Source of the DNA: Serratia bockelmannii
GTDB taxonomy: Bacteria > Pseudomonadota > Gammaproteobacteria > Enterobacterales > Enterobacteriaceae
NCBI RefSeq assembly: GCF_008011855.1
Contig: NZ_VOUX01000026.1
Coordinates: 1 to 60,087, forward strand
Direction: 5' to 3'
DNA: 60,087 bases
The position numbers and the translations under genes are program-made. This document shows, in pieces, positions 29,828-40,280 of the stretch. How positions within the stretch are numbered: position 1 is the first letter of the stretch; each line of letters starts with the position of its first letter. The notes beneath the pieces are model-generated. The model did no database searches. It was not told the origin of the DNA and worked only from the letters and a program-made list of their open reading frames with translations.

Positions 29828-30752
29828 CCCCAACGGAGAGGGGAATGCAACTCGACATGCCGACGCCCTTCAGGCGTGAAAGGGTTTTATCCGCTGCTGC
29901 GCGGCTGCTGTAGGGGCCGAGCACCACGCGATTCCAACCGCCACCGGCGGTGATGCGGCTCTCGATGCCTTCGAACGCCAGGCGCGCACGCACGGATTCA
30001 GCCTGATCGGTGGCGCGGAACGAACCGCATTGCACCATCCACTTCTGTTTCGATTCCGGCTTGGTTTCCTGCTTGGCCGTTTCCTGTTTCACTTCCGGTT
30101 TGGGCTCCGGCTTCGGTTGCGGCTTCGGCTCAGGCTGTTTCACCTGCACCGGCGGTGGGGTGACCGGCTTCGGCTGCTGGTGCTGCTGCACCGGCGCGGT
30201 GGTGGCCCCGTTGTTGAATGGGTTGCGCGGCGCCTGGGTAACCGGCTGCTGTTGCATTTGCTGTTGTTGCATTTGCTGTTGTTGCATCTGCTGCTGGCGG
30301 TTACTGCGCGCGTTGACCTGGCCCGGATCGTTATACGGCACTTCGTTCAGCTGCGTCGGGCGCTGCTGCATGTCGGCCTGCATCTGCTCCAGCAACTGCC
30401 GCTGTTCGGCGGTCAGCTGAGTTTTGGAATTGAGCTCGCCGCCGGCCGTCGGTTCGGTCGGTGTTTGCACGCCGATCTGCCGGTTTTCCAGCTCTTTGAT
30501 GTAGCGCCAGCGCTCTTCCGGCTTCGGCGGCAGGCCGTTGCCGGGGCGCGTGGTGTGCGCAGGCAACAACGGCGCGTCTTCCGGCTTGTTGTGGGTAATG
30601 AAATAGAGGCCACCGACAAAGATAACCAGCAACGCGGCGGCTAACGCCAGCACGGTTTTGGAAACCTTCGGAGAACTGCGTTTTTTACGGCTGGGGGTTT
30701 TACGCTTAGCTCCTGCTGCGCGCCCACGGCTTACATAGTCTTTTTGTGCCAC
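29823..30752 (-). CDS. ftsN: Cell-division protein FtsN
   Basis: An essential late divisome protein that triggers septal peptidoglycan synthesis through FtsA and FtsQLB-WI. It has 309 residues and a bitopic layout. A short basic cytoplasmic part (1-32, with the aspartate near residue 5 known to contact FtsA) precedes the membrane helix (33-53), a long glutamine/proline-rich periplasmic linker with a tandem QQQM-type repeat, and a C-terminal SPOR domain (about 230-305, KWMVQCGSF, VVLGPYSSRAAA) that binds denuded glycan. The start is GTG, as in E. coli, with GGAA upstream. Confidence 0.95.
   Translation of the reverse strand: MAQKDYVSRGRAAGAKRKTPSRKKRSSPKVSKTVLALAAALLVIFVGGLYFITHNKPEDAPLLPAHTTRPGNGLPPKPEERWRYIKELENRQIGVQTPTEPTAGGELNSKTQLTAEQRQLLEQMQADMQQRPTQLNEVPYNDPGQVNARSNRQQQMQQQQMQQQQMQQQPVTQAPRNPFNNGATTAPVQQHQQPKPVTPPPVQVKQPEPKPQPKPEPKPEVKQETAKQETKPESKQKWMVQCGSFRATDQAESVRARLAFEGIESRITAGGGWNRVVLGPYSSRAAADKTLSRLKGVGMSSCIPLSVGG
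30246..30290 (-). repeat. 15-base tandem repeat in ftsN
   Basis: Three consecutive 15-base units (30246-30260, 30261-30275, 30276-30290), nearly identical, encode a repeated QMQQQ peptide in the FtsN linker. Copy number probably varies between strains. Confidence 0.85.
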
Positions 30753-30817
30753 TATTATTCCGCTGTGTCCTGATGAGAGGATAAGTCCGTCATGTTACTG
30801 AACCCTAAAATATTTGA

Positions 30818-31846
30818 CTAGCGTTTCGGGGCAGCGGTGCTGCCTCTGATAATCAATTCACTGTCCAACAGCCGGGAGCCGCTGGCCACCGTCTGGCCGT
30901 TCAACTGCTCCAACAGCAATAACATCGCCTGTTGGCCTATCTGGAAACGCGGCTGCGCCACCGTGGTCAGCGGCGGATCGCAATACTGCGCCAGCTTGAG
31001 GTCGTCAAAGCCGACGATCGACAGATCCTGCGGTACCCGCAGCCCCATTTTCTTCGCCTGGGACAGCACGCCGATCGCCATGACATCGCTGTGGCAGAAC
31101 ACCGCCGTCGGCGGTTTCGGCTGCGCCATCAGCGCCGTCAGCGCTTGCGCGCCGGCTTCGTAGGTAAAATCACCCCGGGTAATATAGCTGCTTTCGACGG
31201 TAATGCCATTACGACGTAGCGCTTGAACGTAACCCTGTAGCCGATAATGGCTCAGCGGCATCTGTTCCGGCCCGGCGACGCAGGCGATCTGCCGGTGGCC
31301 CAGTTGATGCAAATAATGCACGGCTTCAAAGGCGGCGGTCAGGTTGTCGATATGCACCGTCGGCAGTTCCAGCTCGGGCGCGAACTCGTTGGCCATCACC
31401 ATCGGCGGCAGGTTGCGCTGCTCTTCCTTGCTGGCGTCGAACGGCAGGTTAGAGCCCAGCAGCAGCATGCCATCGATCTGTTTGGTGATGATCAGATTGA
31501 CGAAGGTGCGTTCTTGCTGGTTTTGCTGCGCGCAGTCGCCGATCAGCACCAGATAGCCTTGTTGGGCGGCGGTCTGTTCGATCCCCTGGATCACATCGGC
31601 GAAAAACGGATCGCAGATGTCGGGCACGATCACCAGGATAGTGCGAGATTCGTTGCGTTTGATATTGCGTGACAGAGCATGAGGAGAATAACCCACGGCC
31701 AGCACGGCCTGTTCTACTTTCTGGCGCGTTGGCGTCGACACCTTTTCCGGGTTCATCAGCGCACGCGATACGGTAGCCGTTGAAACGCCCGCCATTTCGG
31801 CGACGTCTTTCATGGTCGCCATGGATAACTCTTTCTTGTGTTCCAA
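30818..31846 (-). CDS. cytR: DNA-binding transcriptional regulator CytR
   Basis: A LacI-family repressor responding to cytidine that acts with CRP on nucleoside uptake and catabolism genes. It has 342 residues. A helix-turn-helix is near residues 12-32 (ATMKDVAEMAGVSTATVSRAL), followed by a hinge and a periplasmic-binding-like sensor domain (TILVIVPDICDPFFADVI, PTAVFCHSDVMAIG). The start is a TTG at 31846. It has AAGGAG seven bases upstream and gives the same N-terminal length as E. coli, so an internal ATG is unlikely. Confidence 0.95.
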   Translation of the reverse strand: MEHKKELSMATMKDVAEMAGVSTATVSRALMNPEKVSTPTRQKVEQAVLAVGYSPHALSRNIKRNESRTILVIVPDICDPFFADVIQGIEQTAAQQGYLVLIGDCAQQNQQERTFVNLIITKQIDGMLLLGSNLPFDASKEEQRNLPPMVMANEFAPELELPTVHIDNLTAAFEAVHYLHQLGHRQIACVAGPEQMPLSHYRLQGYVQALRRNGITVESSYITRGDFTYEAGAQALTALMAQPKPPTAVFCHSDVMAIGVLSQAKKMGLRVPQDLSIVGFDDLKLAQYCDPPLTTVAQPRFQIGQQAMLLLLEQLNGQTVASGSRLLDSELIIRGSTAAPKR

Positions 31847-32137
31847 CGCCTTTCTCCTTGCGTCAGCCCCATGCCGACGCCACTACTGCTGTTTGCTCAC
31901 AATGTCCGGCATGCGGTGGCGGGATTGTTGTCATTGAGCGCCACTCGCGTTCGGGCACTCCGTCGCGCTGCGATGTGGCGACAAAATTTGCCCTCGCAGA
32001 CATTCTAAACAGAATACGCCCCGCCTTTGTTACCTAATTTGCATAAAAAATGTGACCTGAGAAGGTTTTTTAGCGTTCGCTCGCAATTTCAAGGGTAAAC
32101 GTTTGCACTGCCGCAGCTAAATCGGACTTTTCCGGGA
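31847..32137. promoter_or_regulatory. cytR promoter region with LacI-family core site
   Basis: A 291-base non-coding region between priA and cytR. AAACGTTTGC at 32097-32106 carries the AACGTT centre that LacI-family proteins (PurR, CytR) prefer. TGTGACCTGAGAAG at about 32051 is a CRP-like half-site. No gene is visible here. Confidence 0.5.
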
Positions 32138-34363
<2,226 letters not shown>

Positions 34364-34401
34364 TCAGTTTACACGGCGCATCGGCAAATGTACGGTTCCG
34401 A

Positions 34402-34459
34402 TTGCGCGCCTCGGCTAATGCTGTATAATTTGCCGCCTTTGGTATAATTCGATACCAAA
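34402..34459 (+). promoter_or_regulatory. rpmE promoter and 5' leader hairpin
   Basis: TTGCGC (34402-34407), 16 bases, then TATAAT (34424-34429) form a good sigma-70 promoter. The predicted start gives a leader of about 98 nt, beginning with a perfect stem TTTGGTAT/ATACCAAA (34438-34445 and 34452-34459). In E. coli the L31 leader is the site of translational autoregulation. Confidence 0.7.
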
Positions 34460-34533
34460 ATTCTATTATCAACCACGTGTGGTGTCTGGCGAAACAGGGC
34501 TGGATAGCGACACGGCCTTAACTGAGGTTTCCC

Positions 34534-34749
34534 ATGAAACAAGGTATCCACCCAAAATACGAAGAAGTTACTGCTAACTGCTCTTGCGGTAACGTGATGA
34601 AGATCCGCTCCACCGTGGGCCACGATCTGAACCTGGACGTTTGTGGCGCATGCCACCCGTTCTACACTGGCAAGCAGCGTGACGTTGCTACCGGTGGCCG
34701 CGTTGACCGCTTCAACAAGCGTTTCAGCGTACCAGGCGCTAAGAAATAA
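34534..34749 (+). CDS. rpmE: 50S ribosomal protein L31 (zinc-binding form)
   Basis: A large-subunit protein that bridges to the 30S head. It has 71 residues. It is the C+ form, with CSCG near residue 16 and CGAC near 37 giving four-cysteine zinc binding, so it should be replaced by a C- paralogue during zinc starvation. None of that type is seen here. It is single, divergent from priA and ends in a shared terminator with metJ. Confidence 0.97.
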   Translation: MKQGIHPKYEEVTANCSCGNVMKIRSTVGHDLNLDVCGACHPFYTGKQRDVATGGRVDRFNKRFSVPGAKK

Positions 34750-34768
34750 GATTTCTTATCGTCCGATG

Positions 34769-34794
34769 AAAAAGGCGCCTTGGGCGCCTTTTTT
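34769..34794. terminator. Bidirectional terminator rpmE / metJ
   Basis: AAAAAGGCGCC, TTG, GGCGCCTTTTTT form a symmetric hairpin with A- and T-runs between the convergent genes. Confidence 0.9.
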
Positions 34795-34826
34795 CGTTTC
34801 TGCCGCCGGCGTTCGCCGGGCGGTTC

Positions 34827-35144
34827 TCAATATTCCCAGGTATCGGGATCGACACCCAGTTCGCGCATCAACACTTTTGCGGCTTCCGGGATTTCATCGC
34901 TGCGCTCTTTGCGCAGGTCTTCATCGTTCGGCAGCGGCTGGCCGGTAAAGGCATGCAGAAACGCTTCGCACAGCAGTTCGCTGTTGGTGGCGTGGCGCAG
35001 GTTGTTCACCTGGCGACGGGTCCGTTCGTCGGTGAGGATTTTCAGGACCTTCAGCGGAATGGATACCGTGATCTTTTTGACTTGCTCGCTTTTTTTACCG
35101 TGTTCAGCGTAAGGGCTGACATACTCGCCGTTCCACTCAGCCAT
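34827..35144 (-). CDS. metJ: Methionine repressor MetJ
   Basis: A ribbon-helix-helix repressor that uses S-adenosylmethionine as corepressor. It has 105 residues. The beta-strand [46 protein letters not shown] region is conserved (seen at about residues 22-70), and the protein ends [11 protein letters not shown]. It is divergent from metB over an intergenic region with five tandem met boxes, so it represses both metBL and itself. Confidence 0.98.
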   Translation of the reverse strand: MAEWNGEYVSPYAEHGKKSEQVKKITVSIPLKVLKILTDERTRRQVNNLRHATNSELLCEAFLHAFTGQPLPNDEDLRKERSDEIPEAAKVLMRELGVDPDTWEY

Positions 35145-35358
35145 GGGACACCTTAACTTTGTCAGAAAAATTACAAAATTCTAAAAACCGGCCAATTATG
35201 CCCGATCTTCACTGTTCTCACTAAATAAATGTCAATTTTACGCGACCAGGGTCACTGAATGCCCCGCTTCGGTCAGGCATTGCCGCTTAACATCTTATCG
35301 TCATGTCATATCGGCATAATTTTAGCGGGTATTGTGTCATTGCTCAATCTATACGCAA
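35145..35358. other. metJ promoter region
   Basis: The left part of the 304-base metJ/metB gap. It is AT-rich with no gene, and must hold the metJ promoter. I see no separate operator. Confidence 0.35.
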
Positions 35359-35398
35359 AGAAGTTTAGATGTCCAGATGTATTGACGTCTATCAATCC
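35359..35398. promoter_or_regulatory. Tandem MetJ operators (met boxes) between metJ and metB
   Basis: Consecutive 8-mers AGAAGTTT, AGATGTCC, AGATGTAT, TGACGTCT and ATCAATCC match the AGACGTCT consensus with decreasing quality at the ends. MetJ binds such arrays cooperatively. It lies about 50 bases before metB and also upstream of metJ. Confidence 0.9.
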
Positions 35399-35448
35399 TG
35401 CGATTACTCTTTAGGCCTCATTCACCGAACCGAGAGCCGAGCGAGACC

Positions 35449-36609
35449 ATGACGCGTAAACCAGCCACGATTGCCGTACGCAGCGGCCTGAACGATGACG
35501 AACAGTACGGCTGCGTCGTCCCGCCGATTCATCTGTCCAGCACCTATAACTTTACCGACTTCAACCAACCCCGAGCCCATGACTACTCGCGCCGCGGCAA
35601 CCCGACGCGCGACGTGGTGCAACGTGCGTTGGCGGAGCTGGAAGGCGGTGCCGGCGCGGTGATGACCGGCAGCGGGATGTCGGCGATCCATCTGGTGACC
35701 ACTGTGCTGCTGAAGCCCGGCGATCTGCTGGTGGCGCCGCACGACTGCTACGGCGGCAGCTATCGGTTGTTCGACAGCCTGAGCAAGCGCGGCGCCTATC
35801 GCGTGCTGTTCGTCGATCAGGGTAATGAAGCCGCCCTGCAGCAGGCGCTGGCGCAAAAGCCGAAGCTGGTGCTGATTGAAAGCCCCAGCAATCCGCTGCT
35901 GCGGGTGGTGGATATCGCGGCGATCTGCGCCGCCGCGCACGCGGCGGGCGCGTTGACGGTGGTGGACAACACCTTCCTCAGCCCGGCCCTGCAACAGCCG
36001 ATCGAACTCGGTGCCGATCTGGTGGTCCATTCTTGCACCAAATACCTGAATGGGCATTCGGACGTGGTGGCCGGCGCGGTGATTGCCAAAGATCCCGAGC
36101 TGGCGGTCGAATTGGCTTGGTGGGCGAACAATATCGGTGTAACCGGCGGTGCGTTCGACAGCTATCTGCTGCTGCGCGGCATGCGCACGCTGTCGCCGCG
36201 CATCAAGGCGGCGCAGCAAAACGCCGAAGCGATTGTCGGTTATTTACAGCAGCAACCGCTGGTGAAAAAGCTGTATCATCCCTCCCTGCCGGAAAATCCG
36301 GGGCATGAGATCGCCCGCCGGCAGCAGCGTGGTTTCGGCGCGATGCTGAGTTTTGAACTGGACGGCGATGAAGCGGTGCTGCGCCGTTTTCTCTCTGCCC
36401 TTGAGCTGTTTACTCTGGCAGAATCGCTGGGCGGCGTAGAAAGCCTGATCTCGCATGCAGCGACCATGACCCACGCCGGCATGGCGGCGGAGGCGCGGGC
36501 AGCGGCCGGCATCTCCGAGAGCTTGCTGCGCATTTCCGTGGGTATTGAAGACAGTGAAGATTTGATTGCCGATCTGGAACGCGCTTTCCAGGCGGCGGCA
36601 ACGAGGTAA
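35449..36609 (+). CDS. metB: Cystathionine gamma-synthase
   Basis: Pyridoxal-phosphate enzyme that joins cysteine to O-succinylhomoserine in methionine synthesis. It has 386 residues. MTRKPATIAVRSGLNDDEQYGCVVPPIHLSSTYNF is the family start, and HSCTKYLNGHSDVVAGAV carries the PLP lysine. It is cytoplasmic and tetrameric. It is the first gene of metBL, with the metL start two bases after its stop. MetJ boxes lie upstream. Confidence 0.98.
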   Translation: MTRKPATIAVRSGLNDDEQYGCVVPPIHLSSTYNFTDFNQPRAHDYSRRGNPTRDVVQRALAELEGGAGAVMTGSGMSAIHLVTTVLLKPGDLLVAPHDCYGGSYRLFDSLSKRGAYRVLFVDQGNEAALQQALAQKPKLVLIESPSNPLLRVVDIAAICAAAHAAGALTVVDNTFLSPALQQPIELGADLVVHSCTKYLNGHSDVVAGAVIAKDPELAVELAWWANNIGVTGGAFDSYLLLRGMRTLSPRIKAAQQNAEAIVGYLQQQPLVKKLYHPSLPENPGHEIARRQQRGFGAMLSFELDGDEAVLRRFLSALELFTLAESLGGVESLISHAATMTHAGMAAEARAAAGISESLLRISVGIEDSEDLIADLERAFQAAATR

Positions 36610-36611
36610 GC

Positions 36612-39047
36612 ATGAATGCAATTGCTGTAGCAGGGCCGGTGAGCGGGCGTCAACTGCACAAGTTTGGCGGCAGCAGTCTGGCGGATGTGAAGTGTTATCT
36701 GCGTGTGGCCGGGATTATGGCGGAATACAGCCAGCCGGGCGACATGATGGTGGTATCGGCCGCCGGCAGTACCACCAACCAGTTGATCAACTGGCTGAAG
36801 CTCAGCCAGAGCGATCGCCTGTCTGCGCACCAGGTGCAGCAGACGTTGCGTCGTTATCACAGCGATCTTATCAGCGGCCTGTTGCCGCCGGAAAGCGCCG
36901 AGCCGCTGATCGCCGAGTTCATTCAGGATCTGGAACGTCTGGCGGTGCTGCTGGACGGTAAAGCTGACGAGGTGTGCTATGCCGAAGTGGTCGGGCACGG
37001 CGAGATCTGGTCGGCGCGCCTGATGGCGGCGGTGCTCAACCACCTGGATATGCAGGCGGCCTGGCTGGATGCGCGTGATTTCCTGCGCGCCGAACGCGCC
37101 GCGCAGCCGCAGGTGGATGAAGGCCGTTCTTATCCGCTGCTGCAGCAATTGTTGGCTCAACATCCGGGCAAGCGCCTGGTGGTGACCGGCTTCATTTCGC
37201 GCAACGACGCCGGGGAAACCGTGCTGTTGGGGCGCAACGGCAGTGATTACTCTGCCACTCAGGTCGGCGCGTTGGCCGGCGCTGCGCGTGTCACCATCTG
37301 GAGCGACGTGGCCGGGGTATACAGCGCCGACCCGCGCAAGGTGAAAGACGCCTGCCTGCTGCCGCTGCTGCGCCTGGACGAAGCCAGCGAGCTGGCACGC
37401 CTGGCGGCACCGGTGTTGCATACCCGCACCCTGCAGCCGGTCTCCGGCAGCGATATCGATCTTCAGCTGCGCTGCAGCTACCAGCCGGAGCAGGGCTCGA
37501 CGCGCATCGAGCGCGTATTGGCGTCCGGCACCGGCGCCAAGATTGTCACCAGCCACGATGACGTGTGCCTGATTGAGCTGCACGTCGCCGCTCAGCATGA
37601 CTTCAAACTGGCGCAGAAAGAGTTGGATCTGGTGCTCAAACGCGCGCAGATCAAACCGCTGGCGGTGGGCATCCATCCTGACCGCAATCGGGTGCAGCTG
37701 TGCTACACCTCCGAGGTGGTCAACAGCGCACTGGCGATCCTGCAGGCCTCGGCGCTGCCAGGCGAGCTGCACCTGCGCGAAGGGTTGGCGCTGGTGGCGA
37801 TGGTCGGCGCCGGGGTGTGCAAGAACCCGCTGCACAGCCACCGTTTCTATCAGCAGCTGAAAGATCAGCCGGTCGAGTTTATCTGGCAGGCGGAAGATGG
37901 CATCAGCCTGGTGGCGGTATTGCGCCAGGGGCCGACCGCGCTGCTGATTCAGGGGCTGCACCAAAGCCTGTTCCGCGCCGAGAAGCGCATCGGTCTGGTG
38001 CTGTTCGGCAAGGGCAACATCGGGTCGCGCTGGCTGGAGCTGTTCGCCCGTGAACAGACCAATATCTCCGCGCGCAGCGGCTTCGAATTTATCCTGGCGG
38101 GGGTGGTGGACAGCCGCCGCAGCCTGCTGAACTATGACGGGCTGGACGCCAGCCGCGCGCTGGCATTCTTTGAGGACGAAGCGCAGGAGCTGGATGAAGA
38201 ATCGCTGTTCCTGTGGATGCGCGCGCACCCGTTCGACGATCTGGTGGTGCTCGACGTGACCGCCAGCGAAGAGCTGGCCGGGCAGTATCTGGATTTCGCC
38301 AGCTACGGTTTTCACGTGATCAGCGCCAACAAGTTGGCGGGGGCCTCGTGCAGCGACAGCTATCGCCAAATACGCGACGCCTTCGCCAAAACCGGCCGCC
38401 ACTGGCTGTATAACGCTACCGTCGGTGCCGGCCTGCCGGTCAACCACACGGTGCGCGATCTGCGCGACAGCGGCGACAGCATTCTGGCGATCAGCGGCAT
38501 CTTCTCCGGCACGCTTTCCTGGCTGTTCCTGCAGTATGACGGCACGGTGCCGTTCACCGAGCTGGTGGATCAGGCCTGGCAGCAGGGGCTGACCGAACCG
38601 GATCCGCGGGTCGATCTCTCCGGCCAGGACGTGATGCGCAAGCTGGTGATCCTGGCGCGCGAGGCGGGCTACGACATCGAGCCGAACCAGGTGCGGGTCG
38701 AGTCGCTGGTGCCGGCGGGCTGCGAGCTGGGCTCCGTCGATCAGTTCTTCGAGAACGGTGAGGCGCTGAATCAGCAGATGCAGCAGCGCTTTGAGGCCGC
38801 CAGCGAAATGGGCCTGGTGCTGCGTCACGTGGCGCGTTTCGACGCCAACGGCAAGGCGCGGGTCGGTGTGGAGGCGGTGCGCCCTGAGCACCCGCTGGCC
38901 TCGCTGCTGCCGTGCGACAACATGTTTGCCATCGAAAGCCGCTGGTATCGCGATAATCCGCTGGTGATCCGCGGGCCGGGCGCCGGCCGCGATGTGACCG
39001 CCGGCGCTATCCAGTCAGACCTTAACCGTTTGGCGCAGCTGCTTTAA
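36612..39047 (+). CDS. metL: Bifunctional aspartokinase II / homoserine dehydrogenase II
   Basis: Catalyses the first and third steps from aspartate to homoserine for methionine. It has 811 residues, the usual fusion. The aspartokinase part is at about 16-290 (HKFGGSSLADV, FISRNDAGETVLLGRNGSDYSAT). A regulatory linker follows, then homoserine dehydrogenase from about 455 (GLVLFGKGNIGSRW) with the FSGTLSWLF and DLSGQDVMRKLVIL segments. Unlike ThrA, MetL is not inhibited by threonine but repressed through MetJ. The ribosome-binding site overlaps the metB stop (GAGGTAAGC), so translation is coupled. Confidence 0.98.
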   Translation: MNAIAVAGPVSGRQLHKFGGSSLADVKCYLRVAGIMAEYSQPGDMMVVSAAGSTTNQLINWLKLSQSDRLSAHQVQQTLRRYHSDLISGLLPPESAEPLIAEFIQDLERLAVLLDGKADEVCYAEVVGHGEIWSARLMAAVLNHLDMQAAWLDARDFLRAERAAQPQVDEGRSYPLLQQLLAQHPGKRLVVTGFISRNDAGETVLLGRNGSDYSATQVGALAGAARVTIWSDVAGVYSADPRKVKDACLLPLLRLDEASELARLAAPVLHTRTLQPVSGSDIDLQLRCSYQPEQGSTRIERVLASGTGAKIVTSHDDVCLIELHVAAQHDFKLAQKELDLVLKRAQIKPLAVGIHPDRNRVQLCYTSEVVNSALAILQASALPGELHLREGLALVAMVGAGVCKNPLHSHRFYQQLKDQPVEFIWQAEDGISLVAVLRQGPTALLIQGLHQSLFRAEKRIGLVLFGKGNIGSRWLELFAREQTNISARSGFEFILAGVVDSRRSLLNYDGLDASRALAFFEDEAQELDEESLFLWMRAHPFDDLVVLDVTASEELAGQYLDFASYGFHVISANKLAGASCSDSYRQIRDAFAKTGRHWLYNATVGAGLPVNHTVRDLRDSGDSILAISGIFSGTLSWLFLQYDGTVPFTELVDQAWQQGLTEPDPRVDLSGQDVMRKLVILAREAGYDIEPNQVRVESLVPAGCELGSVDQFFENGEALNQQMQQRFEAASEMGLVLRHVARFDANGKARVGVEAVRPEHPLASLLPCDNMFAIESRWYRDNPLVIRGPGAGRDVTAGAIQSDLNRLAQLL

Positions 39048-39055
39048 TCCTCTGC

Positions 39056-39087
39056 GGGCGCGGGCTCACCGCGCCCCTTTGCTTTTC
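39056..39087 (+). terminator. metBL terminator
   Basis: GGGCGCGG (39056-39063) and CCGCGCCC (39069-39076) form a perfect eight-pair stem with a five-base loop, followed by CTTTGCTTTT. Confidence 0.7.
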
Positions 39088-39198
39088 CTGCCATACTTAT
39101 CTTTGCCGCTGTCATGAAATTCCCTCGTTGAGCGGGTGAGGATTAATCATCTTATTCCCCTCATTTTCCTGTTGACTCTTTAGCCAACATGCGGCATT

Positions 39199-39238
39199 TT
39201 CTATCTAGACGTCTAAACGTATAGACGCTCATCAAGAT
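39199..39238 (+). promoter_or_regulatory. Tandem met boxes before metF
   Basis: AGACGTCT (exact), AAACGTAT and AGACGCTC at 39207-39230, flanked by weaker 8-mers, lie about 45 bases before metF. They imply MetJ repression of metF. Confidence 0.9.
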
Positions 39239-39261
39239 GAAATAAAAACAGTGATCGATAA

Positions 39262-40173
<912 letters not shown>

Positions 40174-40189
40174 CAGGCTTGTTCCATTG

Positions 40190-40226
40190 AAAAAGGGCGT
40201 CGCTTTACCGCGGCGCCCTTTTTTTG
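40190..40226 (+). terminator. metF terminator
   Basis: AAAAAGGGCG and CGCCCTTTTTTT form a stem around an inner GC hairpin and run into T7. It stops metF before ppc. Confidence 0.85.
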
Positions 40227-40240
40227 TGGGGGAAAGGCAT

Positions 40241-40268
40241 AAAAAAACGGCCCCGATAAACGGGGCCG
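40241..40268 (-). terminator. ppc rho-independent terminator
   Basis: Read on the minus strand: CGGCCCCG, loop TTTAT, CGGGGCCG, then seven T residues. It lies 12 bases past the ppc stop. Confidence 0.9.
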
Positions 40269-40280
40269 CGATGAGGCTCA

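Noticed and set aside
36276..38891. A very long open frame (about 870 codons) antisense to metB/metL
   Set aside because: It mirrors the third-position GC bias of metL, has no start site or domain signature, and its translation is low-complexity shadow. metL itself is certain.
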